NCBI GenBank assembly: GCA_964486865.1
Contig: CAZAOZ010000018.1
Span: forward strand, 1 to 58,331
Direction of reading: 5' to 3'
Length of the DNA stretch: 58,331 bases
Source: Ga0077527 sp964486865
Lineage (GTDB): Bacteria; Pseudomonadota; Gammaproteobacteria; Burkholderiales; SG8-41
The number at the start of each line of letters is the position of its first letter. The first letter of the stretch is position 1. Below the pieces are notes generated by a model. The model did not search any database, was not told the DNA's origin, and saw only the letters and a program-made list of their open reading frames with translations. Position numbers and translations under genes: made by a program. Positions 41,885 to 49,059 of this stretch are shown piece after piece.

Positions 41885-43477
41885 ATGGCACAGCCAGCCT
41901 CCATTACTCCCACAGCACTGCAAAGCGTGCTGCATGACGGCCGTGAAATAGCCCTGCTCGATGTCCGCGAAGATGGCGAATTCGGCGAGAATCATCTGCT
42001 GTTCGCAACGCCATTGCCATACAGCCGGCTGGAATTGGGCATCGTCACGCTGGTGCCGCGCAAATCCGCGCGCATCGTGCTGTGCGATGACGGCGCCTCC
42101 GGCGTAGCGCAACGTGCTGCTGCACGACTGGCGGCGCTGGGTTACACCGATCTCGCCGTGCTCGACGGCGGCACCCGCGGCTGGAAAGCGGCGGGGTACG
42201 CGTTGTTCAAAGGCGTCAACGTACCGAGCAAGCTGTTCGGCGAACTCGTCGAACACGCCTACAACACGCCACGCATCACCGCCAAAGACCTCGTCAACAT
42301 GCGTGAGTCCGGCGAGGACTTTGCGCTGTTCGACGGCCGTCCCGTGCATGAGCATCACAAAATGACCATCCCCGGCAGCACCTGCTGCCCGAATGCGGAA
42401 CTGCCCTACCGTATCGCCAGCATGGTGAAAAATCCGCAAACCAAAATCATCGTCAATTGCGCGGGGCGCACACGCTCCATTCTCGGCGCGCAGACCCTGA
42501 TCAATTTCGGCGTGCCCAATCCGGTGTACGCATTGGAGAACGGCACCCAGGGTTGGTACCTCGCCGATCTGCAACTGGAATACGGGTCGCCGGCGGAATA
42601 CCCCGCAACCGTCGATCCGGCGACACTGCCGGCACAGCAGCAGGCGGCGCAACGCCTGATGCAGCGCTTCCAGGTGCGCACGGTCACGGCGGCCGAAGTT
42701 ACGGACTGGCTCCACGAAACCGGACGCACCACTTATCTGTGCGATGTGCGCACACCGGAAGAGTTTGCGGCGGGCAGCATTCCCGGCGCGCAACATGCGC
42801 CCGGCGGACAATTGATACAGGCCACCGATCAATGGGTGGGCGTGCGCAATGCGCGCATCGTGCTGATCGACGGCGGTGAGATGGTGCGTGCGCCGGTGGT
42901 GGCCAGCTGGCTGCTCCAGCTCGGCTGTGAGGCATATGTGCTTGAAGGCGGCGCCCGGGCGCCGCTCGCTGCAGCCTTGCCGGAAAAACCGCTGCTGCCG
43001 GTGCTGCCGGCGGTCAGTGCCGCCGAACTGAAGACACTGATGGAACACCAGTCATGCACGGTATTCGACGTCGGCCCCAGCATGGGCTATCGCAAAGCGC
43101 ACATGCCCGGCAGCCGCTGGAGCATACGCTCAAAAATCGCCCAGGATGCCTCCGGCATGAAAACGCCGGTGGTGCTGGTTGCCGATGACGCCGATATGGC
43201 GCGACTGGCAGCCACCGAACTGAAAGATGCGGGTATCGCGGATGTGCGTCTGCTCGAAGGCGGCACCACTGCCTGGCGTGCAGCCGGCTATCCGCTGGCT
43301 GCTTCAGCCGACATTCCGGCTGATCGTGTATGCATCGACTACCTGTTTTTCGTGCATGACCGTCATGCCGGCAATCGCGCAGCAATGCAACAGTACCTCG
43401 CCTGGGAAACCGGCCTGATGGCGCAACTGGGCGCGCAGGATAAATCGGTGTTTCGCCTGCCGCGGCAAAATAAATAA
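41885..43477 (+). CDS. Four-domain rhodanese-like protein
   Basis: A 530-residue protein with four tandem rhodanese folds (about 1-115, 125-240, 265-370, 375-490) and a short C-terminal tail. Each fold ends in the LxGGxxxW or equivalent helix entry (VLDGGTRGWKAAGY; ALENGTQGWY; VLEGGARAP; LLEGGTTAWRAAGY). Only domain 2 has a full active loop, CAGRTR; domain 1 keeps a Cys in LCDDGA; domains 3 and 4 have no Cys there (IDGG, VADD). The start is the ATG at 41885 rather than an upstream TTG. A TATAAT lies at 41849-41854. Sulfur transfer or persulfide handling is likely. Confidence 0.9.
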   Translation: MAQPASITPTALQSVLHDGREIALLDVREDGEFGENHLLFATPLPYSRLELGIVTLVPRKSARIVLCDDGASGVAQRAAARLAALGYTDLAVLDGGTRGWKAAGYALFKGVNVPSKLFGELVEHAYNTPRITAKDLVNMRESGEDFALFDGRPVHEHHKMTIPGSTCCPNAELPYRIASMVKNPQTKIIVNCAGRTRSILGAQTLINFGVPNPVYALENGTQGWYLADLQLEYGSPAEYPATVDPATLPAQQQAAQRLMQRFQVRTVTAAEVTDWLHETGRTTYLCDVRTPEEFAAGSIPGAQHAPGGQLIQATDQWVGVRNARIVLIDGGEMVRAPVVASWLLQLGCEAYVLEGGARAPLAAALPEKPLLPVLPAVSAAELKTLMEHQSCTVFDVGPSMGYRKAHMPGSRWSIRSKIAQDASGMKTPVVLVADDADMARLAATELKDAGIADVRLLEGGTTAWRAAGYPLAASADIPADRVCIDYLFFVHDRHAGNRAAMQQYLAWETGLMAQLGAQDKSVFRLPRQNK

Positions 43478-43480
43478 ATT

Positions 43481-43510
43481 CAAAAAGTTACATCTTGATT
43501 CTGATGTAAC
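43481..43510 (-). terminator. Terminator of the Bug gene at 43512
   Basis: Minus strand GTTACATC-agaatcaa-GATGTAAC followed by TTTTTG. It lies between the convergent Bug and rhodanese genes. Confidence 0.7.
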
Positions 43511-43511
43511 C

Positions 43512-44528
43512 TCATGGCGCTTTGCGCAAACCGAGCACGTTCACCAGGGTATCCACTTCATCGGCATATTGCGCAACCGCCGTTGCGGTGGCCTTGGTAT
43601 CCAGAAAATTCGCAGACCACAGATTCGCATCGAGATCCTTTTTCCATTCGTCCTGCTCCGTCAGGAGGGCAAAACGCCTTTCCCAGAATGCCGCAGCGGC
43701 GGCACTGGTATTTCTTGGCGCAATCACCGCACGAAAATTGGTCACGGTGCCCTTGATGCCCTGCTCCACCCAGGTCGGCGTTTGCGCCAGCACGCCCGGC
43801 AGTCGCTGCGGCGACGACACCGCCACCGTACGCAACTGCCCGCTGTGCACATGCGGCACGGCCCCTGAAACGGCGGTGGAGACGGCATCGACATGACCGC
43901 CCAGCAGCGCGGTAATCGAATCCGCACTGCCCTTGAATGCCACAAACCTGACGCGCCGCGGGTCGATGCCGGCGCGCTGCAGCGCCAGGGCCGCGGACAG
44001 GTGATTGGCTCCGCCGATGGAAGTCGATACGCCGATGGTGACCGAGCCCGGATCCTGCAGCAGTTTCGTGACCAGATCGCGCCCGCTGCCCAGCGGTGAT
44101 TCGGCGCGCACCGAAATCGCGAAATATTCGTCAAACAGCGTGGCGACCCAGGTGTAATCGGTGCGGGCATAGGGGCTGAGGCCTATGGCACGGCTGATCA
44201 ACACATTGAGATTGCCGATCATCAGGTAGTGCCCGTTGCCGGCATGCTGATTCAGATAGGTCCATGCAATCAGGTTGCCGCCACCCGGCTTGTTGACCAC
44301 GGATACGGGGCCGTCAAAAATGCCGCGCACCTGCCAGATGCGCTGGATCGTGCGCGCCGTCTTGTCGGGTGCCGCGCCGGGCGCGGTGCCGACGATCAGT
44401 TCAACCGCCCGCTCCGGTTTCCAGGCTGCCGGTTGGGCCGCGGCAGCGCCGGCGTTGAGGCACAGCGCTGCTGCCGCCAGCATGCAGATGCATAGCGAAA
44501 AACCGGATTTTGCGACGGTGCCGGGCAT
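43512..44528 (-). CDS. Bug/TctC-type periplasmic substrate-binding protein (divergent)
   Basis: A 338-residue protein with a signal peptide (hydrophobic 13-30, cleavage near AAA-QPA). PERAVELIVGTAPGAAPDKT is the ligand-loop region and AFKGSADSITALLGGHVDAV is the second conserved block of Bug receptors. It differs from the other two Bug proteins here, lacking the usual PFxxGG loop. The ATG at 44528 follows AAGGAG by 6 nt. No TctA/TctB membrane subunits are nearby. The ligand is probably a carboxylate, unidentified. Confidence 0.88.
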   Translation of the reverse strand: MPGTVAKSGFSLCICMLAAAALCLNAGAAAAQPAAWKPERAVELIVGTAPGAAPDKTARTIQRIWQVRGIFDGPVSVVNKPGGGNLIAWTYLNQHAGNGHYLMIGNLNVLISRAIGLSPYARTDYTWVATLFDEYFAISVRAESPLGSGRDLVTKLLQDPGSVTIGVSTSIGGANHLSAALALQRAGIDPRRVRFVAFKGSADSITALLGGHVDAVSTAVSGAVPHVHSGQLRTVAVSSPQRLPGVLAQTPTWVEQGIKGTVTNFRAVIAPRNTSAAAAAFWERRFALLTEQDEWKKDLDANLWSANFLDTKATATAVAQYADEVDTLVNVLGLRKAP

Positions 44529-44652
44529 GTCCTGCTCCTTGAATTCTGGCCGCGGATTAATGATGGATTCAATATAGCCGGCATGCGCTGGCCATGCAAC
44601 GCAGCAAAGATCGGTTAGCATTGCGCTTCTTCAAAAACCGGAACCCGTCACA

Positions 44653-45093
44653 ATGGACGAACATGCCGCCCGCGCCGCCTTTGATCACGCGCTCGCCACT
44701 TACGAGCAGGATTTCGGCAAATTCTTTCTCGCCCGGCTCTTCGGCCTGGAACTTAGCTACACCGCGGACGAGTGCCGCATCGAGTTCGATCTCAAGGATT
44801 TCATGTTCAATCCGCAGGGCGGACTGCACGGCGGCATCAGCGCCTTTGTGCTGGACATTTCCATGGGCCATCTGCTGCACCGGACCAGCGGCCCCGGCGC
44901 CACACTGGAAATGAAAGTGCAATACCTGCAGGCCGCCAAAGCGGGCCGGCTGACCTGCACGGCGCGCTTCATCCGCCACGGCCGCAGCGTCTCGTTCCTG
45001 CGTTCCGAATTGATCGATGCGAAGGGTGACATGATCGCTTATGCAACATCCACCTGGAAATCGCTGAAACCTGCGGTCGCCGGGGCAGAATAG
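44653..45093 (+). CDS. PaaI-type hotdog thioesterase
   Basis: A 146-residue hotdog-fold protein. GGLHGGISAFVLDISMGHLL (about residues 56-75) is the PaaI acyl-CoA thioesterase signature, and the strand EMKVQYLQAAKAGRLTCTAR and the C-terminal ATSTWK fit. The substrate is unknown. It starts a plus-strand set with the PIN gene (5 bp later) and the dioxygenase. Confidence 0.88.
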   Translation: MDEHAARAAFDHALATYEQDFGKFFLARLFGLELSYTADECRIEFDLKDFMFNPQGGLHGGISAFVLDISMGHLLHRTSGPGATLEMKVQYLQAAKAGRLTCTARFIRHGRSVSFLRSELIDAKGDMIAYATSTWKSLKPAVAGAE

Positions 45094-45098
45094 ACCGC

Positions 45099-45518
45099 AT
45101 GCGACTGGTACTCGACACCAACGTCTGGCTGGACTGGCTGGTGTTTGACGATCCGGGCATTGCGCCGCTGCAGGCTGCGGTCGCGGCCGGTCATGCCGAC
45201 ATCGTCATCGATGCGGCATGCGAAGACGAACTGATCCGTGTGCTCGGTTATCCGCTGCAGAAATGGACTCTCGACGCCGCACGCCAGAGCGCATGTCTGG
45301 AACACTGCCGGCGCCTGGCGCGCAGAATCGGGACCACCGGCAGCATGGCATTGCCGCGCTGTGAAGACCCTGACGACCAGAAATTCCTGGAACTCGCAGC
45401 GGGCGCCCACGCCGACTGGTTGATCACCAGGGATCAGGCCCTGCTGGTGCTGGCGCGATACCTTCCACCGCTGCCGTTCCATATCGTGACTCCGGCGGAA
45501 TTTGCCGCGCTCCAGTAG
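45099..45518 (+). CDS. PIN-domain protein (COG1569-like), no antitoxin visible
   Basis: A 139-residue PIN-fold protein. The first acidic residue is Asp6 in LVLDTNVWLDWL, then a central ACEDELIRVLGYP and the paired acids in EDPDDQKFLELA with a late TRD, making the metal site of a putative RNase. The subgroup is often annotated as a toxin of a toxin-antitoxin pair, but the gene upstream is a thioesterase and the gene downstream a dioxygenase. There is no small antitoxin frame beside it. Confidence 0.85.
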   Translation: MRLVLDTNVWLDWLVFDDPGIAPLQAAVAAGHADIVIDAACEDELIRVLGYPLQKWTLDAARQSACLEHCRRLARRIGTTGSMALPRCEDPDDQKFLELAAGAHADWLITRDQALLVLARYLPPLPFHIVTPAEFAALQ

Positions 45519-45564
45519 AATCCATCTGCCGCGCAGTGCTGCGCGCGGTCTGTGGAGAATACCG

Positions 45565-46446
45565 ATGCAAATCATGCCGCTGGGACCCGGATTTGCCGCC
45601 GAAATACGCGGCGCCGGCATGGCCGATGTCGCGGCCAGCGATAATGCTTATGCCGCGGTGCGCGCGGCGTTTGAAGAACATTCAGTGCTGGTATTCCGCC
45701 GGCAGCCGATCACCGATGAGCTGCAGGTTGCGTTTTCCCGCAGGTTCGGTCCGCTGGAAACGGCCAAGGCCGCATCGCGCGGCGAAGGCACCCTGTTCAG
45801 CATACTCACCAATATAGAACCGGACGGCTCCCTGGTGCCGCCGGGACACAAGGAAGAGTTGCGCGCCCGCGCCAACCAGTTGTGGCATACCGACAGTTGT
45901 TTCAAGATTCCGCCGGCGCTGGCATCGGTGCTGTCCGGTAGAATTGTCGCCACCACCGGCGGCGAAACCGAGTTTGTATCCATGCGCCTGGCCTGGGAGC
46001 GTCTGCCTGCGGAAACACGACGCAGACTCGACAGCGCCTGTGCTTGGCACGACTATGCGCATTCACGCGGCAAGATTGCGCCGCACCTCGCCTCGGAGCG
46101 CGAACGCTCGACCCTGCCGCCGGTATCCTGGCGCATGCGCTGGCGCAACCCCGCCAACGGCCGCGACGCGCTGTACATCGCCTCGCATACCTGCGGCATA
46201 GACGGCATGGGCCGTGAAAAAGCCCTGCGACTGATCGATGAACTGACGGCCTTTGCCACACAGCCGGAACAGGTCTATCAGCACCGCTGGCAGCCCGGCG
46301 ATGTAGTCATGTGGGATAACCGGGCGACCATGCACCGCGGGCGGCCCTGGCCGGAACATCAGCCGCGTCACATGATGCGCACGACCATTTCCGCAACCGA
46401 TGCCGACGGGCTGGCGGCCATGTGGCCGGAGCGGTCGGTGGCATAG
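45565..46446 (+). CDS. TauD/TfdA family 2-oxoglutarate dioxygenase
   Basis: A 293-residue Fe(II)/2-oxoglutarate oxygenase. The metal triad is His108-x-Asp110 (LWHTDS) and His257 (TMHRG), with Arg near residue 272 for 2-oxoglutarate. GDVVMWDNRATMHRGRPW is typical of the TauD/TfdA group. Substrates range from taurine to aryloxyacetates; this one is unknown. The ATG at 45565 follows a GGAGAAT stretch. It is last before a strong bidirectional terminator. Confidence 0.92.
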   Translation: MQIMPLGPGFAAEIRGAGMADVAASDNAYAAVRAAFEEHSVLVFRRQPITDELQVAFSRRFGPLETAKAASRGEGTLFSILTNIEPDGSLVPPGHKEELRARANQLWHTDSCFKIPPALASVLSGRIVATTGGETEFVSMRLAWERLPAETRRRLDSACAWHDYAHSRGKIAPHLASERERSTLPPVSWRMRWRNPANGRDALYIASHTCGIDGMGREKALRLIDELTAFATQPEQVYQHRWQPGDVVMWDNRATMHRGRPWPEHQPRHMMRTTISATDADGLAAMWPERSVA

Positions 46447-46450
46447 CCGC

Positions 46451-46484
46451 AAGAAAAACGCCGCATCGCTGCGGCGTTTTTCTT
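46451..46484. terminator. Bidirectional terminator
   Basis: A perfect 14-bp stem AAGAAAAACGCCGC / GCGGCGTTTTTCTT with a 6-nt loop, 4 bp past the dioxygenase stop and 22 bp from the stop of the convergent Bug gene. Confidence 0.95.
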
Positions 46485-46505
46485 GCAGTCGGCAATATGC
46501 AACGG

Positions 46506-47474
46506 TCAGCCTTTGATGCCTGCCTCGCGTATGACTTTCCCCCACTTCACATATTCTGTCTGAATGAATTTTCGGAATTGCTCAGGATTCGACGGTGCCG
46601 GTTCGGTGCCGGCATTGCGAAATCTGCTGATGATGTCGGGCGACTTGAGCAGGGCAGTCGTTTCCCGGTGCAGCTTGTCTATGATCGCTTTCGGTGTTCC
46701 TTTGGGAACCGCCAGTCCCAGCCAGAAAGTTGCGTCATAGCCGGTCAGGCCCGCCTCTGAAATGCTGGGCACATCGGGCATCTGCGGCGAACGCTGCGCG
46801 GTGGTTACCCCTAATGCCAGCAGCCGGCCGGCCTTGTGGTGCTGCAGCGCGATGGCGATGCCTGGAAAGCCGATTTTCACCTGACCGCCGAGCATGTCCG
46901 CGGTTGCTGCTCCGCTGCCTTTATAAGAAATGTGCACAATCTTGACACCAGCCATGGTCATGAACAATTCACCGGACAGATGCTGAAAACCGCCGGTTCC
47001 TGACGATGCCCAGTCCAGCTTCCCGGGCTGATTCTTGGCGAGTGCAATCACTTCTTTGACAGATTTTGCCGGCAGCGATGGATGCACCACCAGCACATTT
47101 GGTGCCGCGCCGAATTGTGTGACCGGCACAAAATCCTTCAGCGGGTCATAGGACAGTTTCTGGTAGATGTGCGGACTGAGCACAAAAGGCGTTGCCGTCA
47201 TCAGCACGGTGTAGCCATCGGGCTCAGCTCTTGCAGCTACCGCGGTACCGAGCGCCCCGCCCTGACCAGGCCGGTTATCGACGACGATTTGCTGTCCCAT
47301 GTTCTCGGACAGCTTGGCCGTCATTATTCGCGCCGGCGTATCCGTTGCCCCGCCTGCGGCAAACGGCAGGATCATGCGAATCGGGCGATCGGGGTAAGTT
47401 TGTGCGGCAGCAGCGGCAAACGAAAAGGCCGCAGCCATCGCGACCATGCCACATTGCAGTTGATTTTTTTTCAT
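46506..47474 (-). CDS. Bug/TctC-type periplasmic substrate-binding protein
   Basis: A 322-residue receptor with a signal peptide (cleavage around AAA-QTYPD) and the standard Bug blocks: YPDRPIRMILPFAAGGATDT, VVDNRPGQGGALGTAVAARA, PDGYTVLMT, HISYKGSGAATADMLGGQV and PDVPSISEAGLTGYD. The ATG follows GAGGAG by 5 nt. It is about half identical by eye to the next gene upstream, so the two are probably a tandem duplication. No tctAB partner is present. Confidence 0.95.
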   Translation of the reverse strand: MKKNQLQCGMVAMAAAFSFAAAAAQTYPDRPIRMILPFAAGGATDTPARIMTAKLSENMGQQIVVDNRPGQGGALGTAVAARAEPDGYTVLMTATPFVLSPHIYQKLSYDPLKDFVPVTQFGAAPNVLVVHPSLPAKSVKEVIALAKNQPGKLDWASSGTGGFQHLSGELFMTMAGVKIVHISYKGSGAATADMLGGQVKIGFPGIAIALQHHKAGRLLALGVTTAQRSPQMPDVPSISEAGLTGYDATFWLGLAVPKGTPKAIIDKLHRETTALLKSPDIISRFRNAGTEPAPSNPEQFRKFIQTEYVKWGKVIREAGIKG

Positions 47475-47537
47475 TTCTTCTCCTCGTCATTTTTTGAGTT
47501 GCACTTACGATAATAACAATCGAGGGGTCATATTCCA

Positions 47538-47566
47538 AAGAAAAACGCCGCGCAGGCGCGGCGTTT
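47538..47566 (-). terminator. Terminator of the Bug gene at 47595
   Basis: Minus strand AAACGCCGCG-cctg-CGCGGCGTTT followed by TTCTTTGG. Confidence 0.85.
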
Positions 47567-47594
47567 CATGATGTGACAATGCTGCGGCGCAGAA

Positions 47595-48575
47595 TCAGTT
47601 GATTTCCGCACCACTGTCCTTGACCACTTTGGCCCACTTGGCAGCCTCAACCTTCATGAATGCCAGGAATTGCTCCGGCGTATCCTGCCACGCCGATTCC
47701 TGCCCGACTTTCTGCAGGCTGCTGATCATCTCCGGCGTTTTCAGCACGCGCAGCAGATCGCCGTGCAGTTTCATCTGGATGTCACGCGGCAAATTCTTCG
47801 GTCCGGCGACGCCGAACCACGCCACCATCTCGTAGCCCTTGACGCCGGCCTCGGCCACCGTCGGCACGTTGGGCAGTTCCGGCGAACGCTTGCTGCCGGT
47901 GACGCCCAGCGGACGCAGCTTGCCGGAATTGATGTGCGGCAGCATGCCGGCAATGCCGGGAAACGCCAGCATGACCTGCCCACCCAGCAAATCGGCAGTC
48001 ACCGGACCGCTGCCGCGGTAAGGAATATGCGTGATGTTGATGCCAGCCATGCTGGCAAACAGTGCGCCGGTCAGATGCTGCGTGCTGCCGTTGCCTGAGG
48101 AAGCGTAATCGATCTGCCCCGGTTTTGATTTCGCCAGCGCGATCAGTTCCTTCACCGACTTCACCGGCAGCGACGGATGCACCACCAGCACGTTCGGCGC
48201 GCTGGTGATCTGGGTCACCGGCGTAAAATCATTCAGCGAGTCATACGGCAGCTTCTTGTGCAGCGCTGCGCTGACAAAATGCGTGTTGCTGATCATGAAC
48301 AGGGTGTAGCCGTCGGGCGCGGATTTCGACGCCACGTCAGCACCGATGGTCGAACCGGCGCCCGGACGATTATCCACAATCACCTGCTGGCGCAGCACTT
48401 CCCCCAGCTTCTGCGTGATGATCCGCCCCGGCACATCGGCGGCGCCGCCTGCCGAGAACGGGATGATCAGGCGCACCGGCTTCGACGGATAGGATTGCGC
48501 CAGCGCGGTGGTTGCAAAAAAACCTGCGGCAACCGCGATCATGAGAGAGGATGATATATAACTAGTTGGTTTCAT
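47595..48575 (-). CDS. Bug/TctC-type periplasmic substrate-binding protein
   Basis: A 326-residue receptor: signal peptide to about residue 26 (TALAQSYPS), then YPSKPVRLIIPFSAGGAADV, IVDNRPGAGSTIGADVASKS, PDGYTLFMIS, HIPYRGSGPVTADLLGGQV and PNVPTVAEAGVKGYE. Two ATGs are possible; the one at 48575 has AAGGA 8 nt upstream, the earlier one only 2 nt. An AT-rich motif copy covers codons 2-6 (KPTSY). It has its own terminator, so it is not strictly co-transcribed with the next Bug gene. Confidence 0.95.
   Translation of the reverse strand: MKPTSYISSSLMIAVAAGFFATTALAQSYPSKPVRLIIPFSAGGAADVPGRIITQKLGEVLRQQVIVDNRPGAGSTIGADVASKSAPDGYTLFMISNTHFVSAALHKKLPYDSLNDFTPVTQITSAPNVLVVHPSLPVKSVKELIALAKSKPGQIDYASSGNGSTQHLTGALFASMAGINITHIPYRGSGPVTADLLGGQVMLAFPGIAGMLPHINSGKLRPLGVTGSKRSPELPNVPTVAEAGVKGYEMVAWFGVAGPKNLPRDIQMKLHGDLLRVLKTPEMISSLQKVGQESAWQDTPEQFLAFMKVEAAKWAKVVKDSGAEIN
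48559..48571 (-). repeat. Dispersed AT-rich motif, copy 9 (in a signal peptide)
   Basis: Minus strand AACCAACTAGTTA at the start of the Bug coding sequence, preceded by ATAATG. One mismatch to the consensus. Confidence 0.45.
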
Positions 48576-49059
48576 TATCATTTTCCTTTGTTTCCAGGCA
48601 AGTCGTGCAGCACGTAATGATACCATTGCAGACGCTGCCGCTCACTCCGGAAGACAGACCTCGCCTGCCGGAAATTGGTTCATGAACCACAGCGTTTGCC
48701 ACTGGCCGTCATGAAATGGAAAGCCCCGCCGAGGCGGGGCTTTATTTTGGTCGGCACTGCCGACCTGGCGCCACCGAAGAGCGGCGTCCTTTGATGAATG
48801 GCATTACACCACTCCGGAGTTGCGCCGGCTGCAGCTTGCGACCGCAACCGTAACAGGCGATACCCGGACGGTTGCCCGGTATCTCGCACGCTGCATATCC
48901 TGGTACCGGACACGCAGTGCTGCGCAACCCTGTCTGCATTTTTACGCCTGCGTGCAGGCAACGTCAACTGCTTTCGCGCTACATTTTTTCACGCACCACC
49001 GGCATTTTTGGCGGGGCTGAAAAAACAATTATTTAGCCGCACAGCAGCTACGGCAGAAC
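48576..49059. other. Intergenic region with two adjacent hairpins
   Basis: 484 bp without a credible gene. AAAGCCCCGCC-ga-GGCGGGGCTTT at 48720-48743 is followed on the plus strand by ATTTTGG, making an intrinsic terminator, and immediately by GGTCGGC-act-GCCGACC (48749-48765). No plus-strand gene precedes it, so a small plus-strand RNA or a 3' end of the clpB transcript on the minus strand are both possible. Frames here lack start signals and read as noise. Confidence 0.5.
49023..49035 (+). repeat. Dispersed AT-rich motif, copy 10
   Basis: AAACAATTATTTA, 25 bp past the clpB stop. One mismatch to the consensus (T for G). Confidence 0.4.

Noticed and set aside
43478..43490. ATTCAAAAAGTTA as another copy of the dispersed motif
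   Set aside because: It overlaps the terminator hairpin and T-run of the adjacent Bug gene, so it was kept only as a weak relative.
48742..48939. Minus-strand frame with CYGCG, suggesting a small zinc ribbon
   Set aside because: Only one CxxC pair, no start signal, and its end runs into the hairpin/terminator.
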